Assembly (NCBI GenBank): GCA_964561785.1
Contig: CAZLRF010000001.1
Coordinates: forward strand, 1 to 64,000
Direction: 5' to 3'
DNA: 64,000 nucleotides
From: DATBSL01 sp964561785
GTDB lineage: Bacteria; Acidobacteriota; Vicinamibacteria; Fen-336
In this document: positions 6,411 to 16,021 of the stretch, piece by piece
Layout of the letters: each line of letters begins with the position of its first letter
Position numbering within the stretch: position 1 is the first letter of the stretch
The notes under the pieces: model-generated
What the model was told of the DNA's origin: nothing
The model's database searches: none
Seen by the model: only the letters and a program-made list of their open reading frames with translations
Position numbers and translations under genes: made by a program

Positions 6411-9400
6411 ATGCGCACTCTTCGGAGTCTCAGCCGTTTCGGGTTGGGGCTTCTCGTCCTCCTCGTCGCCTCGGTGGCCACCGCCCAGATGGCGGGCAGC
6501 ATCCGCGGCATCGTGAGCGACACGACCGGCGCCGTGGTGCCGGGCGCGACCGTCACGCTCACGAACGAGGGCACGAAGTTCGCCCGAAACATGGTGACGG
6601 ACGCGAGGGGTCAGTACTTCTTCGCGGCCGTTCAGCCCGGGTCCTACACCCTGACGGTGGAGATCCCGGGCTTCAAGACCGTCGAGAAGAAAGGCCTGCG
6701 GATGAGCTCGAACGAGGCCGCGGGCATGGACTTCACCCTGGAGGTCGGCGCGATGACCGAGAGGGTCGAGGTCACGGCGGAGCGCGAGCTGATCCAGACG
6801 GAGACCGGCGCCCGCGAGGGCCTCATCCGCGCGGAGCAGATCGACAACCTGTCCATCATCAGCCGCAGCCCGATGGAGCTGCTGCGCATCCTGCCCGGCG
6901 TCGTGGCCCCCGACCAGAACTCGCTCGAGAGCGTGTCGAACGGGGGCGGCGCGAACAACACCGGCGCCTACAGCGTCAACGGCGTCCGCGGCAGCAACAA
7001 CGTGGTGACCCTCGACGGCTCGCGCATGATCGACATCGGGTCCAACTCGGGCCTCATCATCGCGCCGAACACCGACTTCGTGTCCGAGGTGAAGGTCCAG
7101 TCCTCGAACTACGCGGCCGAGTTCGGCAGCGGGGGCGTGCAGGTCTCCGCGGTGACGAAGGGCGGCACCTCCGAGTTCCACGGCACGCTCTACTCGTACC
7201 TGCGCCACTACAAGGTCGCGGCCAACGACCGGTCCAACTCGATCGCCGGCGTCGAGAAGCCGAAGAGCAAGTACCTCTACCCCGGCGGCAACATCAGCGG
7301 CCCGATCCTCATCCCCGGCACCGACTTCAACAAGAACCGCGACAAGGCGTTCTTCTTCTTCGGGTACGAGGCGTGGCGCCAGCAGGTCGACACCGGCTCC
7401 TACTTCGCGGTGACGCCGACCGAGCGGCAGCGCCTGGGCTTCTTCGACGACTACCAGGGCGGGCAGAACCTCAACCAGCCCACCACGGTCAACATCCCCG
7501 GCGGCTTCCCCGGCGCCGGCACCCCCGCTCCGGGCAACAACCTCTCGCCCTACATCACCACGATGGGCCAGACGTTGATGAACCTGTACCCGCTGCCGAA
7601 CTACAAGGACCCGAACAACCGGTACAACTACGTCTTCAACTCCCTGCAGAAGCAGGACACCGACCAGATCACCCTGCGCCTCGACTACAACTTCTCCGAC
7701 ACGACGAAGGCGTACGTCCGCCTCGCGCAGGACGACGGGCAGGTCGACCAGCAGCGCGGGCTGTGGTGGGCGTCGTCGAACTACGCCCTGCCGACCACCG
7801 TCAACAACCCGCAGCTCGGCCGGTCGATCTCGGTCAACCTGACGAGCGTCCTCTCCCCCACCACCACGAACGAGTTCATCTTCAGCTACTCCAAGCTGAA
7901 GCTCGACAACCGGCACGCGGACGAGAACGCGATCTCGCTCGCCGGCCTCGGCCTCACCGGGTACGAGGGCTTCTTCGGGCCGCAGTCCCCGTTCGCCCCC
8001 ATCCAGATCTACTCGTGGGGCCAGGGCCTCGGGAACCTGTGGGACCCGTCGGACCAGACGAACATCTTCGCCTACAACTCGAGCCTGCAGTTCGCCGACA
8101 ACTTCACCAAGGTGCTGAACACCCACGCGATCAAGGTGGGGCTCAGCATCGTGAAGGACAACAAGAACCAGAACTTCCAGAACAGCGCCCACACCTCGGT
8201 CACGCTCGGCTCCGGCTGGATCCCCGGGACCACCGGCAACGACTTCGGCGACCTGCTCGTCGGGCGGCTCGCCCAGGTCGAGTCGGGCACCGCGCTCAAC
8301 GACGGGAACTTCGACGCCTGGAACTTCGACTGGTACGTGCAGGACTCGTGGAAGATCAAGAAGAACTTCACGTTCGAGTACGGCATCCGCTTCAGCAAGT
8401 GGCTGAATAACGCCGAGACGAACAACCTCGGCGCGGTGTTCATTCCCGAGGCCTACGACCGCAATGCCGGGACGTTCCTCGACGCCAACAAGACCCAGGT
8501 GAACGGGGTCCGGTACGCAGCGCTCGGCCAGGTGGACAAGTACCTCGTCGACTCCCGGCCGCTGTTCATCATGCCCCGCGTGAACTTCGCCTGGGACCTC
8601 TCCGGCAACGGGGACACCGTCGTCCGCGGCGGCGCCGGCGTCTTCTACAACCGCCCGATGGGCAACGCGGAGTACGACATCCTCCGCATCCCGCCGAACG
8701 GCTACGTGACGTCGATCGACGCGTACGCGGGCGAGAGCCTCGGCCCGTACGGCCTCACCTGGGACACGGTCAAGCTCGTCGACCCGCTCAACCGCATCGG
8801 CCGCATCGGCGTCGACTCGATCAACCCCGACTCGATCAAGTACCCGAAGACCTACAACGCGTCGCTGTCGGTGGCCCGCCGCCTGCCCTGGCAGAACATC
8901 CTGGAGGTCGGGTACGTCGGGACGTTCGGGCGCGACCTGCTGAACCGCTCGCAGTACAACGTGATCCAGCCGGGGACGCTCTCCTCGGGGGTGATCGGGA
9001 ACTCCGACCTCTCGATCCCCGTCAACCGGGTCGCGCTGAGCAGCGACGTCATCACGGCGCAGCGGCCGTTCCCGGCGCTGAGCTCCGTCCGGTGGTGGGA
9101 GTACAAGGGCGAGTCGAACTACCACTCGCTGCAGGCGACTCTCAGCCGGCAGACCGGGCGGCGCCTCCAGTACTTCGTCGCCTACACGTTCAGCAAGGCG
9201 CTCGGGACCTCGTACTCCAACGGCGAGTACAACAACATCGACCCGTTCGAGCCCGACGAGCGCGCGTACGGCGTGCTGCGGTACGACCGCACCCACATCC
9301 TGAACCTCTCGTACAACTACATGATCCCCGACCTCACGAAGAAGGGCGGGGTGCTGGGCGCGATCCTGAACGGCTGGCAGATCTCGGGCATCACGACCTA

Positions 9401-9995
9401 CGCGAGCGGCAACCCGTGGAACACCACGTTCGCGGGCGACCTCGCCGCGTCGTCGACGGCGCAGGCCTGGTACGGGACGCCCGACCACGTGGCCTACCGG
9501 ATCTCCGACCAGTTCGGCAACGAGACGGCGGCCATCGCGCCCCTCATGAACTGCAACCCGGCCGCGGGCGGCTCGTCGGTGGGCGAGAAGATCGCCAACA
9601 TCGGCTGCGTGGGCATCCCCGCGTTCGGCCAGTCGGGCCCGTACGTCGCCCCGTACTACATGCGGCTGCCCAGCCGCTCGAACTGGGACGTCACGCTCTT
9701 CAAGAACTTCAACATCGGGCAGGGCGGCAAGAAGCTCCAGTTCCGCGCCGGGTTCTTCAACCTCTTCAACATGGCGGCGCCGGGCCTCAACAGCCAGGAC
9801 GTCGACCTGACCCTGCAGACGACCTGCAACGTCCGCCTCAACGGCGTCCCGAACGGCGCCGGGGGGACGGCCGACAACGTCTGCGACCCCACGCAGGGCT
9901 TCTCGTACACGCAGAACACGATCGACAACTTCGGCAAGATCATCCTGCAGCGCGGAAAGCGGGTGATCGAGTTCGCGTTGAAGTTCTACTTCTAG
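6411..9995 (+). CDS. TonB-dependent outer-membrane receptor with carboxypeptidase-regulatory-like N-terminal domain (Oar-like)
   Basis: 1194 residues. Signal peptide about 1-26 ('GLLVLLVASVATAQ'), then a carboxypeptidase regulatory-like domain about 27-115 ('GIVSDTTGAVVPGATVTL'), a plug domain about 120-240 and a long beta-barrel ending in the outer-membrane signature '...FALKFYF'. The frame is open further upstream, but the ATG at 6411 has a good ribosome site (GGGAGG) and a proper signal peptide right after it. This architecture is strongly expanded in Acidobacteriota and Myxococcota. It probably imports oligosaccharides or other large substrates across the outer membrane using TonB energy; the substrate is not evident. 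The next two genes are secreted TPR proteins, a common partner arrangement. A strong terminator follows at 10042. Confidence 0.92.
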   Translation: MRTLRSLSRFGLGLLVLLVASVATAQMAGSIRGIVSDTTGAVVPGATVTLTNEGTKFARNMVTDARGQYFFAAVQPGSYTLTVEIPGFKTVEKKGLRMSSNEAAGMDFTLEVGAMTERVEVTAERELIQTETGAREGLIRAEQIDNLSIISRSPMELLRILPGVVAPDQNSLESVSNGGGANNTGAYSVNGVRGSNNVVTLDGSRMIDIGSNSGLIIAPNTDFVSEVKVQSSNYAAEFGSGGVQVSAVTKGGTSEFHGTLYSYLRHYKVAANDRSNSIAGVEKPKSKYLYPGGNISGPILIPGTDFNKNRDKAFFFFGYEAWRQQVDTGSYFAVTPTERQRLGFFDDYQGGQNLNQPTTVNIPGGFPGAGTPAPGNNLSPYITTMGQTLMNLYPLPNYKDPNNRYNYVFNSLQKQDTDQITLRLDYNFSDTTKAYVRLAQDDGQVDQQRGLWWASSNYALPTTVNNPQLGRSISVNLTSVLSPTTTNEFIFSYSKLKLDNRHADENAISLAGLGLTGYEGFFGPQSPFAPIQIYSWGQGLGNLWDPSDQTNIFAYNSSLQFADNFTKVLNTHAIKVGLSIVKDNKNQNFQNSAHTSVTLGSGWIPGTTGNDFGDLLVGRLAQVESGTALNDGNFDAWNFDWYVQDSWKIKKNFTFEYGIRFSKWLNNAETNNLGAVFIPEAYDRNAGTFLDANKTQVNGVRYAALGQVDKYLVDSRPLFIMPRVNFAWDLSGNGDTVVRGGAGVFYNRPMGNAEYDILRIPPNGYVTSIDAYAGESLGPYGLTWDTVKLVDPLNRIGRIGVDSINPDSIKYPKTYNASLSVARRLPWQNILEVGYVGTFGRDLLNRSQYNVIQPGTLSSGVIGNSDLSIPVNRVALSSDVITAQRPFPALSSVRWWEYKGESNYHSLQATLSRQTGRRLQYFVAYTFSKALGTSYSNGEYNNIDPFEPDERAYGVLRYDRTHILNLSYNYMIPDLTKKGGVLGAILNGWQISGITTYASGNPWNTTFAGDLAASSTAQAWYGTPDHVAYRISDQFGNETAAIAPLMNCNPAAGGSSVGEKIANIGCVGIPAFGQSGPYVAPYYMRLPSRSNWDVTLFKNFNIGQGGKKLQFRAGFFNLFNMAAPGLNSQDVDLTLQTTCNVRLNGVPNGAGGTADNVCDPTQGFSYTQNTIDNFGKIILQRGKRVIEFALKFYF

Positions 9996-10041
9996 CGGGG
10001 AGCGCGCCGCCGGGCAGCCCCGCTGCCTGACGGCCCTCCGG

Positions 10042-10075
10042 AAGGGGTGGCGGGCTCCGGCCCGCCACCCCTTTT
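10042..10075 (+). terminator. Rho-independent terminator after the TonB receptor gene
   Basis: A perfect 14-bp stem (10042-10055 with 10060-10073) with loop TCCG is followed by a short T run ending at 10075. It lies 46 nt downstream of the receptor stop codon. Confidence 0.85.
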
Positions 10076-10118
10076 CGCTTCCGGGGCGGGCGGCCCGCCG
10101 CTCGCGGCGGCCGCGGCT

Positions 10119-10124
10119 TATAAT
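10119..10124 (+). promoter_or_regulatory. Consensus -10 box TATAAT ahead of the TPR gene pair
   Basis: TATAAT at 10119-10124 lies 17 nt before the GTG at 10142, so a transcript from it would have a very short leader. No clear -35 is visible in the GC-rich DNA upstream. The similar 'cTATAATCG' context at 13674 supports a shared promoter style. Confidence 0.45.
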
Positions 10125-10141
10125 CGGGCTTCCGGCGACCC

Positions 10142-11347
10142 GTGACGAAGGCCCTCTCCCACCCCCGCGCGCTCCTCCTCCTGGCCGCCCTCCCCTGGGC
10201 CGGCCGCGTGGCCGCCCAGGTCCCCTCCGCACCGGCGGCATCCCCCGCGGCGGCCGCGACCGACGCCGGACGCTCCGACGAGGCGTTCGCCAAGGGCGTC
10301 GCCCTCCACCAGGCGGGCGACGTCCTCGGGGCGATCGGGGCCTACGAGACCGCGCTGCGCTACGCGCCCGACCGCTTCGACGCGCACTCGAACCTGGGCG
10401 CGGCCCTCGCCCACCTCGGCCGGTTCGACGAGGCCGTCCAGCACTACCAGAAGGCCCTCGCGAGCGACCCCGGCCAGGCGCAGGTGCGCTTCAACCTCGG
10501 CCTCGCCCTGTACAAGTCCGGCCGCGTGTCCGAGGCGGCGGCGGTCTTCCAGCAGGTCCGGGAGCGCGACCCGAGCCACGGCGGGGCGCTCCTCCTGCAG
10601 GCCGACTGCGCGCTCCAGCTCGGCCAGGACGCGCGGGCGGTCGAGCTGCTCTCCCCCCACGAGGCGCAGCTCGGCGACAACCGGCTGTTCGCCTACCTCC
10701 TCGGCACCGCCCTCATCCGCCAGAAGGATCTCGAGCGGGGCCAGGCCCTCGTGGACCGACTCTTCCGCGGGGGCGAGAGCGCCGAGGCCCACCTCCTGCT
10801 GGGCGCGCAGCACATGCGGCGCGACGACTGGAGAAGAGCGCTCCCCGAGCTGCGGCGGGCGATCGAGATGAACCCCTCCCTCCCCGGGGCCCACTCGCTG
10901 CTCGGGATCGCGCTCACGTCCTCGGGCGACCGGCCGGCCGCCATCGCCGCGTTCCGCCGCGAGCTGCAGCAGAACCCGAACGACTTCGACGCGAACCTCC
11001 GCCTCGGCCTCCTCCTACGCGACGAGAACCAGGTGGACGCGGCCGCCGACTACATCCAGCGCGCCGCCCGCCTGCGCCCCGACGACCCCGACGTCCTCTA
11101 CGGCCTCGCCCGCGTCCACCTCGCCCGGGAGAACCTCCAGGAGGCGCGCAAGGCCCTCGAGAGCCTGACCGCCGCCGTCCCCGACTTCGAGGGGGGACAC
11201 GTCCTGCTGGCCACCGTGTACTACCGCCTCCAGATGAAGCAGGAGGGCGACCGGGAGCGGGCCGTCGTCGAGACGCTGAAGGAGCGGCGCCGGACGACGG
11301 AAGGTCCCGGCCCGCCGCCCGGCGACGCCCCCCCGGAGAAGCCATGA
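10142..11347 (+). CDS. Secreted TPR-repeat protein
   Basis: 401 residues with an N-terminal signal peptide ('ALLLLAALPWAGRVAAQ') and about nine tetratricopeptide repeats from residue 45 to 370 ('ALHQAGDVLGAIGAYETALRYAPD' type units). The C-terminus is a low-complexity Pro/Glu-rich tail. GTG 10142 is the only start giving a proper signal peptide. It overlaps the next TPR gene by the ATGA tetranucleotide, so the two are translationally coupled. TPR arrays bind other proteins; position after the TonB receptor suggests a periplasmic helper of that system, but this is inference. It resembles the TPR protein at 4923-6179 in repeat design. Confidence 0.82.
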   Translation: MTKALSHPRALLLLAALPWAGRVAAQVPSAPAASPAAAATDAGRSDEAFAKGVALHQAGDVLGAIGAYETALRYAPDRFDAHSNLGAALAHLGRFDEAVQHYQKALASDPGQAQVRFNLGLALYKSGRVSEAAAVFQQVRERDPSHGGALLLQADCALQLGQDARAVELLSPHEAQLGDNRLFAYLLGTALIRQKDLERGQALVDRLFRGGESAEAHLLLGAQHMRRDDWRRALPELRRAIEMNPSLPGAHSLLGIALTSSGDRPAAIAAFRRELQQNPNDFDANLRLGLLLRDENQVDAAADYIQRAARLRPDDPDVLYGLARVHLARENLQEARKALESLTAAVPDFEGGHVLLATVYYRLQMKQEGDRERAVVETLKERRRTTEGPGPPPGDAPPEKP

Positions 11348-12585
11348 AACGGAGCGGCCCCGGCGCCCTCGCCGTCGTCCTCGTCCTGGGGGGAGCAGCC
11401 GCCGCGCGGCCCCAGGCCGCGCCCCCGCGGCCGAAGCCGCCCGCCACGCCCGCCCCCGCCTCCTCATCCCCCCGGAAGAGCCCCGGCGCCTTCGAGACCA
11501 CGGCGAAGCAGGCCCGGGAGGCCCACGCCGCGCAGAAGCTCGACGAAGCCCTCGCCCTCTACGAGAAGGGCCTGAAGCTCGACCCCTCCTGGACGGAGGG
11601 GCGCTTCGGCCTCGCCACGGTGCTCTACGACCTCGACCGCTTCCAGGAGGCCCGCGTGGCCTTCCGCCGCGTGAACGTCGAGCAGCCCCAGAACGCCCTC
11701 GCCTGGGCCTTCCGCGGGCTCTGCTCGTTCCGCCTCCGGGAGTACGAGACCGCGCTCGCCGAGATCCAGAAAGGCCGCACCCTCGGCCTCGGCGACAACC
11801 TCCAGGTCCAGGCCGTCTCGAACTACCACGCCGCGATCCTCCTCATCCGCTTCGGGAAGTTCGAGGCGGCCTACGAGGCGCTGCGGGAGTTCGCCCTGCG
11901 CGACCAGGACAATCCCGGCGTGATCGAGGCGTTCGGCCTCTCGGTGCTCCGCCAGCCCTACCTCCCGAGCGAGGCGCCGGTCGAGAAGCGCGAGATGCTC
12001 CTCATGGCCGGGCGCGCGGGCTACGAGCTGGCCCGTGGCCGCCGCTCGCCGAACACGCGGCGGGTCTTCGAGGCCCTCGTCACGCGCTACCCCGAGGAGC
12101 CCAACATCCGCTACGCCTGGGGCGCCTACCTGCTCATGGACGAGCCGGAGGCGGCGCTCGTCGAGTTCCGCCGGGTCCTCGCCATGGACCCCACCTACGT
12201 TCCCGCCATGCTCCAGATCGCCTTCCAGAGCATCAAGCAGGGCCAGTACGAGGAGGCGCTCCCCTACGCTCGCAAGGCGGTCGAGACCGACCCCCGCCAG
12301 TTCGCGGCCCGCAACGCGCTGGGCCGGGCGCTCCTCGAGCTCGGCGAGGTCGATCCCGCGATCGAGCAGCTCGAGGAGGGCGCGCGCCTCGCCCCGGACA
12401 GCCCGCAGATGTTCTTCCACCTCGCCCGCGCGTACCAGCGCGCCGGGCGAAAGGAGGACGCGGAGAGGGCTCGCGCCAGCTTCGTGCGGATCGACAAGAT
12501 GGCCCGCGAGCAGAGGACCACGATGACCGGCCAGGGAGCCCTCGGCGAGGCCCCCGCCGACCCCCAGGAGCCGCCCCGGGACTGA
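11344..12585 (+). CDS. Secreted TPR-repeat protein, coupled to the preceding TPR gene
   Basis: 413 residues; signal peptide about 1-22 ('LAVVLVLGGAAAARP') followed by a Pro/Ala-rich linker to residue 45 and then tetratricopeptide repeats in two blocks (about 55-170 and 230-395; 'ALALYEKGLKLDPSWTEGRFGLATVLYDLDRF' region and later units). The ATG overlaps the upstream stop (ATGA). It probably works as a pair with the upstream TPR protein in the cell envelope. No catalytic motif is seen. Confidence 0.82.
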   Translation: MKRSGPGALAVVLVLGGAAAARPQAAPPRPKPPATPAPASSSPRKSPGAFETTAKQAREAHAAQKLDEALALYEKGLKLDPSWTEGRFGLATVLYDLDRFQEARVAFRRVNVEQPQNALAWAFRGLCSFRLREYETALAEIQKGRTLGLGDNLQVQAVSNYHAAILLIRFGKFEAAYEALREFALRDQDNPGVIEAFGLSVLRQPYLPSEAPVEKREMLLMAGRAGYELARGRRSPNTRRVFEALVTRYPEEPNIRYAWGAYLLMDEPEAALVEFRRVLAMDPTYVPAMLQIAFQSIKQGQYEEALPYARKAVETDPRQFAARNALGRALLELGEVDPAIEQLEEGARLAPDSPQMFFHLARAYQRAGRKEDAERARASFVRIDKMAREQRTTMTGQGALGEAPADPQEPPRD

Positions 12586-12609
12586 CCCGGCGAGCGGCGC
12601 GGCGGGACG

Positions 12610-13597
12610 TCAGCGGGCGAGGAGCCCGGTCTCCGGAAAGGTGAGGCTCCAGACGTACCAGAAGGTGTCGAAGCCCTCGATCGGGTCCGGGGCGTCGGGG
12701 CCGAGGAAGCTCCCCGCGGCGGCGTCGAATCGCGCGCCGGAGCCCCTCTCGACCCACGACTCGCCCTCTCGCACGAAGCCCGTCCGGGAGACGAAGGCCC
12801 GCGTGACGTCGTTGAGGGCGGCCCTCGGCGGTCGGTACAGCAGCACCCACTCCTCTCCGATCGGGAACGCGCGCCCTCCCTCGAGGAGCGAGGCGGCCGC
12901 GGCCCAGCGGCGCCCCTTCACCTCGAAGCCGAACACGGGCTCCTTGGTCGGGAGGCGCTCGTCCTTCGCCACCATCCCGCGGAAGCCCAGGCTGGAGGCC
13001 AGGTAGCGCGCCATGGGGTTCGCGTCGAGGCGCTGCTGGCCGAACAGCGACCAGACGAGCGTGTCCGGGTGATCGCGCACCCAGTCCCCCCACCGGCTCT
13101 TCGTCGCCCCGGGGGATCCTCCGGAGGCCCGTGCCCAGGAGGGGCCCGAAGAGCGCCCGGCCGTGCAGGAGCGGCCAGTAGGACTCCGTCTCCCGGTCCT
13201 GGATGACGATCGCGCCGTTCATCAGGACGCCGGACGGATCGAAGTGCAGCTCGCGCCCCCCCACCCGCCGGTCGTAGACGGCCGCCGAGTTGGCGAGCGG
13301 GCAGTAGACCACCGCGACCGGCCGGTCCCCGACCCGGTCGTTGATCACCTCGTTGCGGGTCAGGAGGTTGAGCTCGTACGCGAGGGCCTGGCCGTCGACG
13401 ACGACTCCGAGCACCCAGGCCTCCTCTGGCACGTCGGCCCGCTTCGCCGGGACGTACTGCGGCGCGTCGAGGGCGGGAATGTGGCCGCGCGGGAGGTACC
13501 GTTGGAAGCCGACGGGGGCCTCCTGGGCGCCGGCGGGAAGAGCGAGGGCGAGAGCCCCGCAGGTCACCCACGACCGGGCTCGTCGCCTGTCCCCCAT
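12610..13597 (-). pseudogene. DUF3179 family secreted protein, interrupted by a frameshift
   Basis: The N-terminal part from ATG 13597 has a signal peptide (ending 'LALPAGAQ') and the DUF3179 core ('NEVINDRVGDRPVAVVYCPL', 'FDPSGVLMNGAIVIQDRETES'). After 'TGLRRIP' the frame turns to unrelated residues, while the family-like continuation ('TKSRWGDWVRDHPDTLVWS' to 'GFDTFWYVWSLTFPETGLLAR') runs in the next frame down to 12610. The switch maps to a CCCCGGGGG run at 13107-13115 on the plus strand; removing one base restores a single protein of about 328 residues. The rest is free of stops, so this is either a very recent mutation or a sequencing error in a homopolymer-like run. Function of the family is unknown; it lies antisense between two plus-strand operons. 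Confidence 0.75.
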
Positions 13598-13673
13598 CGC
13601 GGCAGGATAGTCTCACCGGGAAGGGGGCTCAAGATCCGGGCCCCTCGGCCGTAACCCGGGGCGCCGGAGCGGC

Positions 13674-13679
13674 TATAAT
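13674..13679 (+). promoter_or_regulatory. Consensus -10 box TATAAT for the VWFA gene pair
   Basis: TATAAT at 13674-13679 lies 74 nt upstream of the ATG at 13754 and would give a leader of about 65-70 nt that contains the hairpin at 13695-13728. A -35 box is not clear. Confidence 0.45.
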
Positions 13680-13694
13680 CGAGCGACGAGGACT

Positions 13695-13728
13695 GCGCTG
13701 CGGTGTCCGCGTGCGTCGGCCGCAGCGC
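13695..13728 (+). other. Hairpin in the 5' leader of the VWFA operon
   Basis: GCGCTGCGG (13695-13703) pairs perfectly with CCGCAGCGC (13720-13728), and outer CGAGG/CTCG bases can extend the stem past a small bulge. It would fold in the leader between the TATAAT box and the start codon. It may affect mRNA stability or translation; no riboswitch class is recognisable. Confidence 0.35.
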
Positions 13729-13753
13729 CTCGTCTTCATCGAGGTTCCCCGGC

Positions 13754-16021
13754 ATGAAGCCTTCCCGTCCCGTCGCCCTGCCCCTCATCGGGGCGCTTGT
13801 GCTGGCCCCGGTCCAGGTCGCCTTCGCCGTACCCCAGGCCCCTTCCGCCCCGGCCCAGGAGGTGCCGACCTTCGGCATCAGCGCCGCCGCGGTCACTCTC
13901 GACGTGGTCGTCCGCGACAAGAAGGGGAACGCCGTCCGCGACCTCAGGGCCGAGGACTTCTCGATCTACGAGGACGGCGTCCTCCAGAGCGTCGACACGT
14001 TCGGGGTGTTCGGGAGCCGCACGCCTCCGTCAGCTTCCACCGCCGCGGGACGCACCGCCGCCGCTGCGCCCGCCGCTGCGCCCGCCGCTGCGCCCGCCGC
14101 TGCGCCCGCCGCCGCGCCCGCCGCCGACGAGGTGCTGGCCGAGTCGCGACCCCAGGTGATCGCGCTCGTGTTCGACCGCCTGAGCCCGAACGCGCGGCGG
14201 GTGGCGAAGACGGCCGCGCTCACCTACGTGGACAAGGGGCGCCGCGACACGGACGTGGTCGGCGTCTTCGGAATCGACCTCGCCCTGCGGAGCCTCCAGC
14301 CGTTCACGAACGACCCGGCGCTCATCCGGGCGGGGCTCGAGAAGGCCGCCATGCAGGCGAACACCGGCTTCGCCGACAACCGCGAGCAGACCCGCTCGAC
14401 CCTCGCGACGGCGATGGCCGGAGCCGCCCAGGCCGACGCCCTCTCCGGCGCGAACCCCGGCCGGGGGGCCGACAGCTCGGCCATCGCCAACCAGGCGGCG
14501 GCCGCCTCGCTCAACGCGACCATGTTCGGCATCCAGACGAACATGCTCCGCAACTTCGAGGCGCTCGAGCGCGACCAGCAGGGCTACGCCTCGGTGAACG
14601 GCCTGCTCGCGGTCGTGACCGGGCTGCGGAGCCTGCCCGGGCGCAAGACCGTCGTGTTCTTCTCCGAGGGGCTCTCGATCACCTCGAACGTGCAGGACCA
14701 GTTCCGCGACGTCATCCACGCCGCGAACCGCGGCAACGTCGCCGTGTACACGATGGACGCGGCGGGGCTGCGCGCGATCAGCCTGAACGACGAGGCGCGC
14801 AAGGAGATGATGCAGGCGATGGACCGCCGCATCCAGCAGCTCGAGTCGGGCCGCGACGACGGCAGCGCCGGTCCCATGATGCAGGGCCTCGAGCGCAACG
14901 AGGACCTGATGCGCCTGAGCGCCGAGAGCGGGCTCGGACAGCTCGCGAACGAGACCGGCGCCTTCATGATCCGGGACACGAACGACGCCGAGGGCGCCTT
15001 CCGCCGCATCGAGGAGGACATGCGCTTCCACTACCTCCTCGGCTACACCCCCACGAACGACAACTACAACGGCAAGTTCCGCTCGATCCAGGTGAAGGTC
15101 GCCCGGCCCGGGCTGACGGTGCAGACGCGCCAGGGCTACTTCGCGATCAAGACGATCGAGTCCTCTCCCCTCCGCTCCTACGAGGCCCCGGCCCTCGCCA
15201 AGGTCGAGCAGCGGTCGAAGCTCCACGACTTCCCGCTCGAGTTGGCCGCGCTCGACTTCCCCGCCTCGGACCGGCCCGGTCTCGCCGCCGTGCTCGTGCG
15301 GGCGCCGGGCAGCGCGGTGAGCTACGAGGCCGACAAGCAGGACCGGTCGGGGCAGAAGGTCCAGCGGGCCGACTTCTCGATCATCGTGCGCGTCCTCGAC
15401 CCGGACGGCCGGGAAGTCGATCGCCTCAGCCAGAACTACCCGCTGAGCGCTCCCCAGGCGAGCCTCGCCGCGGCGAAGAGCGGCAGCATCCTGTTCTACC
15501 GGGAGGCCTCGCTTCCCCCGGGGCGCTACACGCTCCAGGCGATCGGCTACGACGCGGTCTCGCAGAAGACGAGCGTGCAGACCGCGCCGTTCGAGGTCCG
15601 GTCCGCCGAGCCGGGCCGTCCGCACCTCAGCAGCGTGATGGTGGTGGGCCGCGCCGAGCAGCTCCCCCCGAACGAGCAGCCCACGGCGAACCCGCTGTAC
15701 TTCGGCGGCACGATCCTCTACCCGAACATGGGCGAGCCCGTGCGCCGCAGCACGGCCGCCGCCCTCGGCTTCTACTTCACGCTCCACGACGTCCCCCGCG
15801 GGCCGGGACCCCGCCGGGCCGTGCTCGAGGTCTTCAAGGACGGGACGTCGGCCGGGCAGGTCGCGACCGATCTTCCCGAGCCGGACGCGACCGGCCGGGT
15901 GCAGTACGCAGGCTCGCTCCCCATGACGGCCTTCCCGCCCGGCGCCTACCGTCTCAAGGTCACGGCGACGACCGCGAACGGCTCGGACTCCCGGGACACA
16001 TCGTTCACCGTCGCGGAATGA
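13754..16021 (+). CDS. Secreted VWFA-related protein (acidobacterial type)
   Basis: 755 residues: signal peptide about 1-30, an N-terminal module 'TLDVVVRDKKGNAVRDLRAEDFSIYEDG' (about 45-75) that defines the VWFA-related acidobacterial family, an Ala/Pro linker (about 100-125), a von Willebrand A-like domain (about 130-480) and a C-terminal beta-rich region (about 490-755). The metal-site motif is degenerate ('VFDRLS' in place of DxSxS), as usual in this family. ATG 13754 was chosen over an upstream in-frame GTG at 13703 because the signal peptide follows it. Its stop overlaps the next VWFA gene. Function is unknown; an adhesive or surface-assembly role is the general guess. Confidence 0.85.
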   Translation: MKPSRPVALPLIGALVLAPVQVAFAVPQAPSAPAQEVPTFGISAAAVTLDVVVRDKKGNAVRDLRAEDFSIYEDGVLQSVDTFGVFGSRTPPSASTAAGRTAAAAPAAAPAAAPAAAPAAAPAADEVLAESRPQVIALVFDRLSPNARRVAKTAALTYVDKGRRDTDVVGVFGIDLALRSLQPFTNDPALIRAGLEKAAMQANTGFADNREQTRSTLATAMAGAAQADALSGANPGRGADSSAIANQAAAASLNATMFGIQTNMLRNFEALERDQQGYASVNGLLAVVTGLRSLPGRKTVVFFSEGLSITSNVQDQFRDVIHAANRGNVAVYTMDAAGLRAISLNDEARKEMMQAMDRRIQQLESGRDDGSAGPMMQGLERNEDLMRLSAESGLGQLANETGAFMIRDTNDAEGAFRRIEEDMRFHYLLGYTPTNDNYNGKFRSIQVKVARPGLTVQTRQGYFAIKTIESSPLRSYEAPALAKVEQRSKLHDFPLELAALDFPASDRPGLAAVLVRAPGSAVSYEADKQDRSGQKVQRADFSIIVRVLDPDGREVDRLSQNYPLSAPQASLAAAKSGSILFYREASLPPGRYTLQAIGYDAVSQKTSVQTAPFEVRSAEPGRPHLSSVMVVGRAEQLPPNEQPTANPLYFGGTILYPNMGEPVRRSTAAALGFYFTLHDVPRGPGPRRAVLEVFKDGTSAGQVATDLPEPDATGRVQYAGSLPMTAFPPGAYRLKVTATTANGSDSRDTSFTVAE
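14060..14119 (+). repeat. 12-bp tandem repeat coding an Ala-Pro linker
   Basis: Four exact copies of GCCGCTGCGCCC (14060-14107) and one variant (14108-14119) encode repeated A-A-A-P in the VWFA protein. It is a likely slippage site whose copy number may vary between strains. Confidence 0.85.

Noticed and set aside
6240..10241. Long open frame on the minus strand opposite the TonB receptor gene
   Set aside because: Low-complexity Arg/Val/Glu-rich translation without motifs; the plus strand has the receptor with signal peptide, plug and barrel.
14060..14119. 12-bp repeats as a CRISPR-like array
   Set aside because: No spacers; the copies are contiguous, coding and read in frame as Ala-Pro.
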